64,000 nucleotides of DNA from Enterococcus_E cecorum_C. Its GTDB lineage: Bacteria > Bacillota > Bacilli > Lactobacillales > Enterococcaceae. Location of the stretch: NCBI RefSeq assembly GCF_052119425.1, contig NZ_JBQKFH010000010.1, positions 5,682-69,681 of the forward strand, read 5' to 3'. Position 1 is the stretch's first letter. The number at the start of each line of letters is the position of its first letter. The notes below the pieces were generated by a model. The model was not told the origin of the DNA, did no database searches, and saw only the letters and a program-made list of their open reading frames with translations. This document shows positions 24,780 to 32,845 of this stretch, piece after piece. The translations under genes were made by a program, and so were the position numbers.

Positions 24780-26506
24780 TGGTTGAAATGCTAAAAGGAA
24801 TCGCCGCAAGTGATGGTGTTGCTGTAGCTAAGGCTTATTTATTGGTCGAGCCAAATTTATCATTTACCAAAGCCAATGTTGAGGATATTGATGCAGAATT
24901 TGTTCGCTTGGACGATGCTTTAGCACAATCAAGAGCTGAGTTAGAACAAATTCGCGCTAAAGCAGCAAGTACTTTAGGTGAAAAAGAAGCGGCTGTGTTT
25001 GACGCACATTTAATGGTTTTATCAGACCCAGAGATGATTTCTCAGATTAAAGAGTCAATAAAATCGAATAAAATTAATGCTGAGGCTGCCTTAAAAGAAG
25101 TAACAGATAATTTTATTGCTATTTTTGAAGGTATGGAAGATAACAAATATATGCAGGAACGTGCTGCTGATATTAAAGACGTGACTAAGCGTGTATTAGC
25201 TCATTTATTGAATGTAGTACTTCCAAGCCCTGCAATGATTAACGAAGAAGTTATTGTTGTAGCTCACGATTTGACACCAAGTGATACTGCACAATTAGAC
25301 CGTAAATTCGTTAAAGCGTTCATCACTGATATTGGTGGACGCACATCTCACTCAGCTATTATGGCTCGTTCTTTAGAAATTCCTGCGATTGTAGGAACAA
25401 ATTCAGTTACTTCGAAAGTAAACGCTGGTGACTTGATTGCCGTAAATGGTATTACTGGAGAAGCAATTGTACATCCAACTGAAGAACAACAAGCGGCCTT
25501 TATCAAAGCTGGTGAAGACTACGCTACCCAAAAAGCTGAATGGGAAAAATTAAAAAATGAGAGAACAGAGACGGCTGATGGCAAGCATTTTGAATTAGCT
25601 GCAAATATTGGTACACCAAAAGATTTAGCAGGTGTTCATAGTAATGGTGCTGAAGCTGTAGGTTTATACCGTACAGAATTCTTGTATATGGATTCACCTG
25701 ACTTCCCATCAGAAGAAGATCAGTTTGAAGCATATAAAGCAGTATTAGAAGGTATGGATGGTAAACCTGTTGTTGTTCGTACAATGGATATCGGTGGAGA
25801 TAAAGAATTACCATATCTTGATTTACCACATGAAATGAATCCATTCTTAGGTTACCGTGCATTACGTATTAGCTTATCTGAACTTGGCGATGCAATGTTT
25901 AGAACACAATTACGTGCTTTATTACGTGCAAGCGTGTATGGTACTTTACGTATTATGTTCCCAATGGTTGCAACGCTTAAAGAATTCAGAGCAGCTAAGA
26001 AGATGTTTGAAGAAGAAAAAGCAAAATTAGTTGCTGAAGGTGTAGCAGTTTCAGATGCTATCCAAGTAGGTATCATGATTGAAATTCCTGCTGCAGCTGT
26101 TTTAGCTGATAAATTTGCTAAAGAAGTTGATTTCTTCAGTATCGGTACAAACGATTTAATTCAATACTCTATGGCTGCTGACCGTATGAGTGAACGTGTA
26201 TCTTATCTATATCAACCATATAACCCATCTATCTTACGTTTAATTAAGAACGTAATTGATGCAGCACATGCAGAAGGCAAATGGGCTGGTATGTGTGGAG
26301 AAATGGCCGGCGACCAAACTGCTGTGCCGTTACTTGTGGGTATGGGCTTAGATGAGTTCTCAATGAGTGCGACTTCAGTTCTTAAGACTCGTAGCTTAAT
26401 GAAACGTTTAGATTCAGCTAAGATGAAAGAATTAGCTGACCGCGCGTTAAATGACTGCGATACAATGGAAGATGTAGTTGAATTAATCAACGAATATGTA
26501 AAATAA
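24779..26506 (+). CDS. ptsI: PTS enzyme I (phosphoenolpyruvate-protein phosphotransferase)
   Basis: Enzyme I takes phosphate from phosphoenolpyruvate and gives it to HPr. The phosphorylated histidine lies in GGRTSHSAIMARSLEIPA, the PEP-binding barrel has RTEFLYMD and DIGGDKELPYL, and the active-site cysteine is in GMCGEMAGD. The length of 575 residues is normal. It overlaps ptsH by one base and ends at a strong terminator. Confidence 0.98.
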   Translation: MVEMLKGIAASDGVAVAKAYLLVEPNLSFTKANVEDIDAEFVRLDDALAQSRAELEQIRAKAASTLGEKEAAVFDAHLMVLSDPEMISQIKESIKSNKINAEAALKEVTDNFIAIFEGMEDNKYMQERAADIKDVTKRVLAHLLNVVLPSPAMINEEVIVVAHDLTPSDTAQLDRKFVKAFITDIGGRTSHSAIMARSLEIPAIVGTNSVTSKVNAGDLIAVNGITGEAIVHPTEEQQAAFIKAGEDYATQKAEWEKLKNERTETADGKHFELAANIGTPKDLAGVHSNGAEAVGLYRTEFLYMDSPDFPSEEDQFEAYKAVLEGMDGKPVVVRTMDIGGDKELPYLDLPHEMNPFLGYRALRISLSELGDAMFRTQLRALLRASVYGTLRIMFPMVATLKEFRAAKKMFEEEKAKLVAEGVAVSDAIQVGIMIEIPAAAVLADKFAKEVDFFSIGTNDLIQYSMAADRMSERVSYLYQPYNPSILRLIKNVIDAAHAEGKWAGMCGEMAGDQTAVPLLVGMGLDEFSMSATSVLKTRSLMKRLDSAKMKELADRALNDCDTMEDVVELINEYVK

Positions 26507-26518
26507 TATCTGTATATT

Positions 26519-26550
26519 AAAAGACTAGGTTATTGGCCTAGTCTTTTTTT
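26519..26550. terminator. Terminator after ptsI, also overlapping end of converging gene
   Basis: AAAAGACTAGG and CCTAGTCTTTT form a perfect 11-pair stem followed by T residues. The stop codon of the minus-strand TMEM175-like gene (26538-26540) lies inside the 3' arm. Confidence 0.9.
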
Positions 26551-27182
26551 GTACTGGTTGAATTTTGCGGCAAATTAGCTTTCACCTGTTTAATCAGTTC
26601 TTCAAAACGGATGCCTTTACGGTAATTTGCGATAAATTCAAATATCGGTGTTAGAAAGTAGATGAAGATGCCATATTTTGGAATAATTAAGGCGATACCA
26701 AGCAAAATGATATCGAATAAAAAGACAAATACCGTTCTTTTCGCTAACCAATGATGGATAAATGTTGATTTTTGCCATTGCCGTGTGCTTAATTCATTTT
26801 TGACAATAATCAAAGCAAGCAAATGATAAAGGAGGGCAGCGATTAAATTGATGCTTCCAAAAAATAGAATGCTAATGGTTGGATTTGGATAATTGACTAA
26901 CATTTTAACCGCAATTGGAAATAAGGATAAACTTAGGTGAAATAAGACATCCACCACAAAAGCTTGATGTGTGGTTTGTTTTGCTAAATTCATCAAATTG
27001 GTGCGTTGATACCAAAAGTCGATTAATATAATAAAACTAATGATAAATAAACTAATTTCTTCAAATAAACCAATCAATTCAGTCGTATTGTGTGGAACGG
27101 TAATTTCTAGTACTAAAACCGTCATGATGATAGCAATAATCGCATCGCTTAAAGTATCGAAACGTTCTTTTAACTTGCTCAT
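26538..27182 (-). CDS. TMEM175-like (DUF1211) membrane protein
   Basis: The 214-residue protein has six hydrophobic segments and the N-terminal signature of TMEM175-family potassium channels, RFDTLSDAIIAIIMTVLVLEI at residues 7-27. In most relatives this contains F-S-D; here the phenylalanine is leucine (LSD). Only one six-helix repeat is present, as usual for bacterial members, which act as tetramers. It overlaps the dipeptidase gene upstream by four bases (ATGA), so the two are cotranscribed from the dipeptidase promoter. The channel role is family knowledge, not shown here. Confidence 0.8.
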   Translation of the reverse strand: MSKLKERFDTLSDAIIAIIMTVLVLEITVPHNTTELIGLFEEISLFIISFIILIDFWYQRTNLMNLAKQTTHQAFVVDVLFHLSLSLFPIAVKMLVNYPNPTISILFFGSINLIAALLYHLLALIIVKNELSTRQWQKSTFIHHWLAKRTVFVFLFDIILLGIALIIPKYGIFIYFLTPIFEFIANYRKGIRFEELIKQVKANLPQNSTSTKKD

Positions 27183-28159
27183 TTCACTTCTCCTTTTGGT
27201 AAATAATGTAGTAAAAAGTTTTCGGCATTTTGATAGCTGATTTTCTCAATTTGTCGAGTTGAAAATCCTTTTTGCTTAAGTGCCTGGATAATTTTTGAAA
27301 AGCTGTTGACATCGCTTAAGTCTGGATGAACAGGAATACCATCGAAATCCGAGCCAAAACATAAGTGATTTTCGCCAACTAATCGATACATATACCATAA
27401 ATGTTCGCTAATCGCCGTGGGTAGATCTGCTGGTTGTTTGAGTTTTAGAAATTGATCAAAGAAATTTACCCCAATCAGTCCATTTTTATCGGCAATTTTT
27501 CGAATCAGTTCATCGCTTAAATTTCTAGGATGAGGCGTTAATTTTCGCGCGTTTGAGTGGCTAGCGACTATTCCTTGAGCAGATGAAGCCAATACATCAT
27601 TAGCGACTTGATCACTAGCATGAGATAAATCAATAATCATGTGTAAGACATTCATTTTTTCGATACAAGTAAAGCCAAATTTAGTTAAGCCTGTCTGGTT
27701 ATCTGCTAAAATTTGCTTTTCTTTGTCCCAATATAGGATATTCGGCGTGCCAATTTCATTCGGATAGTTCCAAGTTAAAGTAATTAAGCGTACACCAAGT
27801 TGAAAAAATTCCTCTAAATTTTCGATGTTTCCTTCTAGAATCCCGCCTTCCTCAAGGGTTAATAATGCACTGATTCGCTTCTTTGCTTTATTTTTATAAT
27901 AGTCAGTCTGAGATTTGATGAGACCAATTGTAGCTGGATATTTTTCTAGCTCTTTGATGAAACGCTGGTACATTTCTAAGGCCGTTTCTTTGCGGTTAGG
28001 ATAATGCCTTTTATCTAGAAAAATCGCAAAAGTTTGCAACAAGAAATCATTTTGTTGGAGTCGTTTTAGGTCAATTTGAAAATGATTTTCTACAAGATGG
28101 CTATTTTTGTTTTCGTAAAGTTTCATGATTGTATCACAGTGCAAGTCAATAATCGGCAT
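27179..28159 (-). CDS. Membrane dipeptidase family (peptidase M19) protein
   Basis: This zinc dipeptidase family cleaves dipeptides, often with D-residues or dehydro-residues. The HxD zinc site is at residues 7-9 (DLHCDT), the bridging glutamate in TLEEGG, a zinc histidine in IDLSHAS, and further conserved residues are IVASHSNAR and FGSDFDGIP. ATG 28159 is chosen over two earlier ATGs because AAAGGA is then nine bases upstream; this gives 326 residues. There is no signal peptide, so it should act in the cytoplasm. It is the first gene of a two-gene operon with the TMEM175-like gene. Confidence 0.9.
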   Translation of the reverse strand: MPIIDLHCDTIMKLYENKNSHLVENHFQIDLKRLQQNDFLLQTFAIFLDKRHYPNRKETALEMYQRFIKELEKYPATIGLIKSQTDYYKNKAKKRISALLTLEEGGILEGNIENLEEFFQLGVRLITLTWNYPNEIGTPNILYWDKEKQILADNQTGLTKFGFTCIEKMNVLHMIIDLSHASDQVANDVLASSAQGIVASHSNARKLTPHPRNLSDELIRKIADKNGLIGVNFFDQFLKLKQPADLPTAISEHLWYMYRLVGENHLCFGSDFDGIPVHPDLSDVNSFSKIIQALKQKGFSTRQIEKISYQNAENFLLHYLPKGEVK

Positions 28160-28188
28160 ATTCATCATTCCTTTTAATTTTTGATTCT

Positions 28189-28217
28189 AGTATAGCACTT
28201 GAAAAATATTTTGAAAA
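28189..28217 (-). promoter_or_regulatory. Promoter of dipeptidase operon
   Basis: On the minus strand TTTTCA and TATACT are 17 bp apart, with TGC directly before the -10. Confidence 0.6.
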
Positions 28218-28261
28218 ATGGAAATTAAGACTAAAGGACGACAAAAAATTTCAGAAAAATA

Positions 28262-28270
28262 TGGTATAAT
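28262..28270 (+). promoter_or_regulatory. Extended -10 promoter of glucosyltransferase gene
   Basis: TGGTATAAT lies 33 bases before the TTG start and is divergent from the dipeptidase promoter. Confidence 0.6.
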
Positions 28271-28303
28271 CGTTTTGAAAGATTTTGAAAAGAGGTGGAA
28301 TGG

Positions 28304-29542
28304 TTGAAAATTGGGCTATTTACTGATTCGTATTTTCCACAAGTAAGTGGTGTAGCGACTTCTATTAAGACGTTAAAAGACCAATTAGAACGTTTAGGAA
28401 ATGAAGTCTATATCTTTACAACTACTGATCCGAATGTCACGGTTGATGATCCACAAATTATTCGTATGCCAAGTGTCCCTTTTATTTCTTTTACAGATCG
28501 ACGTATTGTGGTTAGGGGAATGATTGATGCTTATCAAATTGCCAAAGAAAAAGGATTAGATTTGATTCATACCCAGACAGAATTTGGGGTTGGTTTGCTT
28601 GGACAATTAGTTGCTAGAAAATTAAAAATTCCTGTTATCCATACCTATCACACAATGTATGAGGATTATTTGCATTATATCGCCAAAGGTAAAGTCATTC
28701 GCAAAAGTCATGTACGTTATCTAACCCGATTATACGCAAATCATACGGATGCTGTCGTGTGTCCGAGTGAAAGGGTAAGTCAGACTTTGATAGATTACGG
28801 TGTGACCCGACCGTTAAAAGTGATTCCGACGGGGATTGAATTAGAAAGATTTGTACGTCCGGATATTACCTCAGAGATGACTGCGCAATTAAGAAAAGAC
28901 TTAGGTATTCAAGAAGATCAAATCATGTTATTATCTTTAAGTCGTATTTCATATGAAAAAAATATTCAAGCTATTATTCAAGGAATGCCGCAAGTCTTAT
29001 TAATGATGCCCAATGTTCGTCTTGTTGTGGTTGGTAAGGGACCATATCTTGAAAATCTGCAAAAACAAGTACATGATTTAGGGTTGCAAGATTATGTGCA
29101 GTTTACTGGTGAAGTTGAAAATGATAAAGTAGCCTATTATTATCGTGCAGCCGATTATTTCGTGAGTGCCTCGACTTCTGAGACACAAGGATTAACTTAT
29201 ACCGAATCTATGGCAGCAGGTACACCGATTATTGTGGAAGGGAATGCTTATTTAAATGCGTTGATTAATCATCCTAGTTTAGGTGCAACCTTTAAAGAAG
29301 ATGCTGATTTTGCTGAATGTTTAGTGGAATATATTCACTCAGGTATCCAGCCGGATGAGCAAATTTTGAAAGATAAATTATATAGTATTTCTGCTGATTG
29401 CTTTGGTGATACGATGTTTGCTTTTTATCAGCAAGTTTTGGCAGAATATGCACAAAAAGAAATTAAAACCAAATCCTCATCCATCGCAAAAATCAAGGTA
29501 AAACTATCCGCAATCAAACCTTCAATTACAAGAGAAAAATAG
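28304..29542 (+). CDS. bgsB: Diacylglycerol glucosyltransferase, LafA/BgsB-like (GT4)
   Basis: This membrane-associated GT4 enzyme moves glucose from UDP-glucose to diacylglycerol, the first step of the glycolipid anchor of lipoteichoic acid. The start MKIGLFTDSYFPQVSGVATS closely matches LafA/BgsB-type enzymes, and the C-terminal GT4 motif SETQGLTYTESMAAGTP is present. TTG 28304 is preferred because AGAGGTGG lies seven bases before it; GTG 28295 overlaps that site. The length is 412 residues. In E. faecalis a second glucosyltransferase (bgsA) sits beside bgsB, but here no such gene is adjacent. A terminator follows. Confidence 0.82.
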   Translation: MKIGLFTDSYFPQVSGVATSIKTLKDQLERLGNEVYIFTTTDPNVTVDDPQIIRMPSVPFISFTDRRIVVRGMIDAYQIAKEKGLDLIHTQTEFGVGLLGQLVARKLKIPVIHTYHTMYEDYLHYIAKGKVIRKSHVRYLTRLYANHTDAVVCPSERVSQTLIDYGVTRPLKVIPTGIELERFVRPDITSEMTAQLRKDLGIQEDQIMLLSLSRISYEKNIQAIIQGMPQVLLMMPNVRLVVVGKGPYLENLQKQVHDLGLQDYVQFTGEVENDKVAYYYRAADYFVSASTSETQGLTYTESMAAGTPIIVEGNAYLNALINHPSLGATFKEDADFAECLVEYIHSGIQPDEQILKDKLYSISADCFGDTMFAFYQQVLAEYAQKEIKTKSSSIAKIKVKLSAIKPSITREK

Positions 29543-29592
29543 GAAAGTATCTGAGATGAAGTTTTTGTCTTTGTCTTAGATACTTTCTTTTT
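29543..29592 (+). terminator. Terminator after glucosyltransferase gene
   Basis: A long imperfect stem (GAAAGTATCTGAGA with TCTTAGATACTTTC) begins right after the stop codon and is followed by a T run. Confidence 0.8.
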
Positions 29593-29636
29593 GTATAATA
29601 AATTTGTGAAAAATAAAATGCAAAGAAGGAATGGAC

Positions 29637-30512
29637 ATGAAATTAGGATTTATCGGTACGGGTGTGATGGGTAAAGCGATGGCCGGTCATTTACAAAAAG
29701 CAGGTCACGAGTTATTTGTATATAATCGTACCAAATCAAAAACAGATGAATTAGTCGCTAATGGTGCAATTTGGGCAGAAACACCACAAAAGGTAGCCGA
29801 ATCAGCAGAAGTTATTTTTACTATGGTTGGTTATCCAAAAGATGTAGAAGAAATTTACTATGGTCCTCAAGGTATTTTTCAAGCAGATGTGAAGGGAAAA
29901 GTTTTGGTTGATTTTACGACGAGTACCCCTACGCTAGCTGAAAAAATTTATCAAACAGCCAAAGAAAAAGGTGCAGATAGCTTAGATGCTCCGGTTTCTG
30001 GTGGAGACTTAGGTGCGAAAAATGCGACCTTAACGATTATGGTTGGTGGGGATCGTGTGGTTTATGATAAGATTTTACCGTTATTTGAAATTGTTGGGAA
30101 AACCTTTAACTATCAAGGGACTGCCGGAAAAGGTCAACACACTAAGATGGCCAACCAAATTATGATTGCCGGAACAATGACTGGTATGACGGAAATGTTA
30201 GTCTATGCTAATAAAGCCGGCCTTAATTTAGAGCAAGTCTTAGATACTTTAGCTGGTGGCAGTGCATCTAACTGGTCAATGATTAATTACAGTCCACGTA
30301 TCTTAAAAGAAGACTTTACACCTGGATTTTTCGTAAAGCATTTTATTAAGGATTTAAAAATTGCCTTAGATGAAGCGCAGAAGATGGATTTAAATTTACC
30401 TGCAACTCAAAAGGCTTACGAATTGTATGAACAACTGGCAGAGTTAGGCTTTGAAAATGATGGCACACAAAGTTTAATTAAATTATTCTGGCATGAAGGA
30501 AAAAAACCTTAA
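29637..30512 (+). CDS. NAD(P)-dependent beta-hydroxyacid dehydrogenase
   Basis: The 291-residue protein belongs to the 3-hydroxyisobutyrate/tartronate-semialdehyde reductase family. It begins with the Rossmann motif LGFIGTGVMGKAMAGHL, has the substrate-binding DAPVSGGDLGAKNATL near residues 118-133, and the catalytic lysine in GKGQHTKMANQI. ATG 29637 is preferred because AAGGA is then six bases upstream; ATG 29631 would abut it. A TATAAT at 29594-29599 may be its -10 box. The substrate cannot be told from sequence. Confidence 0.88.
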   Translation: MKLGFIGTGVMGKAMAGHLQKAGHELFVYNRTKSKTDELVANGAIWAETPQKVAESAEVIFTMVGYPKDVEEIYYGPQGIFQADVKGKVLVDFTTSTPTLAEKIYQTAKEKGADSLDAPVSGGDLGAKNATLTIMVGGDRVVYDKILPLFEIVGKTFNYQGTAGKGQHTKMANQIMIAGTMTGMTEMLVYANKAGLNLEQVLDTLAGGSASNWSMINYSPRILKEDFTPGFFVKHFIKDLKIALDEAQKMDLNLPATQKAYELYEQLAELGFENDGTQSLIKLFWHEGKKP

Positions 30513-30560
30513 AAAAAGGTAAGGAATTTGCGGAAAATTAATGCAAGTTCCAATGGTTTT

Positions 30561-30569
30561 TGATACAAT
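30561..30569 (+). promoter_or_regulatory. Extended -10 promoter of ykuJ-like gene
   Basis: TGATACAAT lies 33 bases before the ATG. Confidence 0.5.
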
Positions 30570-30601
30570 ATAACAGAAATGATTAAAGGGAGGATTGCCG
30601 G

Positions 30602-30832
30602 ATGAAAAGTTCGCAATTAGTCGCCATTATTAGACGTTTAGAAGCGATGATTGAAGCACAAGATAGTGAGGTGCAAGTTCGTCGTTTTGAAAAAGAAGGT
30701 GTTGAGAAATGTATCGTGACTTACGATAGCTCAACAGAAACTTTTGAATTAACTGAAGCAGAATCAAATCAACCATACCAATTTGATAACATCGATATCG
30801 TGGCGATGGAAATTTATGATTTAATTCAATAA
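30602..30832 (+). CDS. YkuJ-like (DUF1797) small protein
   Basis: The 76-residue cytoplasmic protein matches the YkuJ family of Firmicutes, whose function is not known. The conserved end YQFDNIDIVAMEIYDLIQ and the middle ETFELTEAES fit the family. GGGAGG precedes the ATG. It has its own promoter and is followed by a strong terminator, so it stands alone before the fatty acid cluster. Confidence 0.82.
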   Translation: MKSSQLVAIIRRLEAMIEAQDSEVQVRRFEKEGVEKCIVTYDSSTETFELTEAESNQPYQFDNIDIVAMEIYDLIQ

Positions 30833-30866
30833 TTAAGCCTGAAAAAATTCATGTCTTAGTTTATCC

Positions 30867-30910
30867 AAAGATGCAAGATAGCTTGATTCGATAGTTATTT
30901 TGCATCTTTT
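30867..30910 (+). terminator. Terminator after ykuJ-like gene
   Basis: AAAGATGCAAGATA pairs with TATTTTGCATCTTT (minor mismatches), followed by T residues. Confidence 0.82.
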
Positions 30911-30968
30911 CTTTGTTCTTTAAAAACTTTGAATATCAAAATTTTTTAAATAAATTTGCAAAAAAGGC

Positions 30969-30997
30969 TTGCAAAATGAAAGGAGATTAGATATAGT
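30969..30997 (+). promoter_or_regulatory. Sigma-A promoter of the fab operon
   Basis: TTGCAA (30969-30974) and TATAGT (30992-30997) are spaced exactly 17 bp. The first FabT-type palindrome overlaps the end of the -10. Confidence 0.82.
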
Positions 30998-31025
30998 TTG
31001 ATTATCAAATCTTTTGAGTATCAAA
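30997..31025 (+). promoter_or_regulatory. Two FabT operators (TTTGA-N3-TCAAA)
   Basis: Two palindromes, TTTGATTATCAAA (30997-31009) and TTTGAGTATCAAA (31013-31025), have centres 16 bp apart. They match the MarR-type FabT site seen upstream of streptococcal and enterococcal fab genes, and they cover the -10 and start region, so FabT with acyl-ACP should repress the operon and itself. Confidence 0.85.
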
Positions 31026-31044
31026 CTATCTAGGTGAAAGCAAT

Positions 31045-31485
31045 ATGGAAAATAATTACGAACAAATTAATCAGTTATTAGTCGATGTGTTTAATGATAT
31101 TTTGATTATTGAAGAATCAGAACTGAAGAAATCCCAGTTCAACGATTTATCAATTACCGAAATGCATACGATTGAAGCGATTAGTATGTATAAGAAAAAG
31201 ACCACCTCAGAAGTTGCAAAAGAATTGTCCATTACTGTGGGTACCTTGACAATTGCCATTAATAAGTTGGTGAAAAAAGGCTATGTGGAAAGAATTCGCA
31301 GTGAAGATGATCGCCGGGTAGTGAAATTAGGTTTGACAAAAAAAGGCCGATTATTATATCGCGTACATCAACATTTTCATCGCGAAATGATTAAGGCTAT
31401 ATTAGTAGGAATGGATGAAGCGGAGTCACAAGCATTGCTCAAGGCTTTGAATAATTTGCATTCATTTTTACAAGATTATAAGTAA
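31045..31485 (+). CDS. fabT: Fatty acid biosynthesis repressor FabT (MarR family)
   Basis: FabT is a MarR-family repressor that uses long-chain acyl-ACP as corepressor to shut down fatty acid synthesis. The 146-residue protein has the winged helix at about 45-105 (EVAKELSITVGTLTIAINKL recognition part, then ERIRSEDDRRVVKLGLTKKG wing). It is the first gene of the fab operon, 17 bases before fabH, and two palindromic operators lie just upstream, which fits autoregulation. The weak GGTGAAAG before ATG may limit its expression. Confidence 0.93.
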   Translation: MENNYEQINQLLVDVFNDILIIEESELKKSQFNDLSITEMHTIEAISMYKKKTTSEVAKELSITVGTLTIAINKLVKKGYVERIRSEDDRRVVKLGLTKKGRLLYRVHQHFHREMIKAILVGMDEAESQALLKALNNLHSFLQDYK

Positions 31486-31502
31486 GAATAGGATGTATCA
31501 TT

Positions 31503-32468
31503 GTGTTGCAAATATTTCAAACTGCACATTATGTTCCCAAAAAAGTTCTGACTAATGAAGATTTATCCAAAATGATGGATACTTCTGATGAATGGATCTA
31601 TTCGCGAACAGGCATCAAGACTCGCCACATTGTTGAAACAGAAAATACATCTGATCTATGTATCAATGTTGCACGTCAACTATTGGATAAAGCTAACATA
31701 TCTCCTGAACAAATTGGTTTTATTCTTGTGGCGACGATGACACCTGATTATCAAAGTCCATCGGTTGCTTGTCAAGTTCAAGGAGCCATTAATGCGCATC
31801 AGGCCTTCGCTTTTGATCTTACAGCTGCTTGTGCGGGGTTTGTCTATGCCTTGCACACAGCTAAAGGATTGCTTCATGATTTGCCAGCGGGTCAAGTCGG
31901 AATGATTATCGGTGGGGAGACCTTAAGCAAAGTAGTGAATTGGCAAGATCGCACAACAAGTGTCTTATTTGGTGATGCTGCCGCGGGAGTACTCGTACGT
32001 TCGAGTGAAAAATTTGGGCTTATCAAAAGTCGCTGTTATGCAGATGGCCATTATGCACAGTCATTAACGAGTGGGTTTATTGCCAATCAGAGTCCATTTA
32101 GTTTATCCCAAGAAATGATTTCGGATAAGTTAACCATGAACGGCCGTGATATTTTTGATTTTACGACACGAACGGTAGCAAATAGCCTAGATGAATTTTT
32201 GGGAGATGAGAAAGAAAACATTGATTATTTTCTTTTGCACCAAGCCAATGTCAGAATTCTTGATATTATGGCGAAAAAATTGAAGGTAGACCGTGATAAA
32301 TTTTTGCAAAATATGGAATATTATGGCAATACTTCAGCAGCATCGATTCCATTGTTATTATCGGAGTCAGTGGAAAAAGGGACTATTAAGATAGGCTCAA
32401 AACAAAAGCTTGTGTTTTCCGGTTTTGGTGGGGGATTAAGTTACGGACATATCTTAACAACCATTTAA
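31503..32468 (+). CDS. fabH: 3-oxoacyl-ACP synthase III
   Basis: FabH condenses acetyl-CoA with malonyl-ACP to start each fatty acid chain. The catalytic cysteine is in LTAACAGFVYAL, the histidine in LLHQANVRI and the asparagine in YYGNTSAASIP. The length is 321 residues. The start is a GTG at 31503 (TTG 31506 is possible), with AGGATG about eight bases upstream. It lies between fabT and acpP, the common order in Lactobacillales. Confidence 0.96.
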   Translation: MLQIFQTAHYVPKKVLTNEDLSKMMDTSDEWIYSRTGIKTRHIVETENTSDLCINVARQLLDKANISPEQIGFILVATMTPDYQSPSVACQVQGAINAHQAFAFDLTAACAGFVYALHTAKGLLHDLPAGQVGMIIGGETLSKVVNWQDRTTSVLFGDAAAGVLVRSSEKFGLIKSRCYADGHYAQSLTSGFIANQSPFSLSQEMISDKLTMNGRDIFDFTTRTVANSLDEFLGDEKENIDYFLLHQANVRILDIMAKKLKVDRDKFLQNMEYYGNTSAASIPLLLSESVEKGTIKIGSKQKLVFSGFGGGLSYGHILTTI

Positions 32469-32517
32469 AAATCGTAAACAAATAAATTTAGAAAAAACAT
32501 TTTTGGAGGAATATATA

Positions 32518-32754
32518 ATGACTAAAGAAGAAATTTTTGGAAAAATTCAAGAAATCGTTGCAGAGGAATTAGATAAAGAAGCTGGAGAAATCCTATTAAC
32601 AACGAATTTACAAGAAGATTTAGATGCAGATAGCTTAGATTTATTCCAAGTAATTAATGAAATTGAGGATGCATTTGATGTCAAAATTGAAACAGAAGAA
32701 GGTATTCAAACGGTAGAAGATTTAGTTAACTTTGTGGCAAATAACCAAAATTAA
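32518..32754 (+). CDS. acpP: Acyl carrier protein
   Basis: The 78-residue acidic protein carries growing acyl chains on a phosphopantetheine attached to the serine of DADSLDLFQ. ATG 32518 follows a perfect GGAGG; a longer frame to 32503 would add five residues that overlap this site. A terminator-like hairpin follows it directly, which could make acpP mRNA more abundant than the downstream genes. Confidence 0.96.
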   Translation: MTKEEIFGKIQEIVAEELDKEAGEILLTTNLQEDLDADSLDLFQVINEIEDAFDVKIETEEGIQTVEDLVNFVANNQN

Positions 32755-32760
32755 TCAAAT

Positions 32761-32793
32761 AAAGACAGGAGAAGCGCAATTTCCTGTCTTTTC
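32761..32793 (+). terminator. Intra-operon hairpin between acpP and fabD
   Basis: AAAGACAGGA and TCCTGTCTTT form a perfect 10-pair stem followed by only a short T run (TTTTC in total). It probably gives partial termination or stabilises the acpP 3' end, since no strong promoter is visible before fabD. Confidence 0.7.
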
Positions 32794-32845
32794 ACTATTA
32801 ATAAGTTAACTCAAAATATCACCTTGTAAATGTAAGGAGCTAGAG

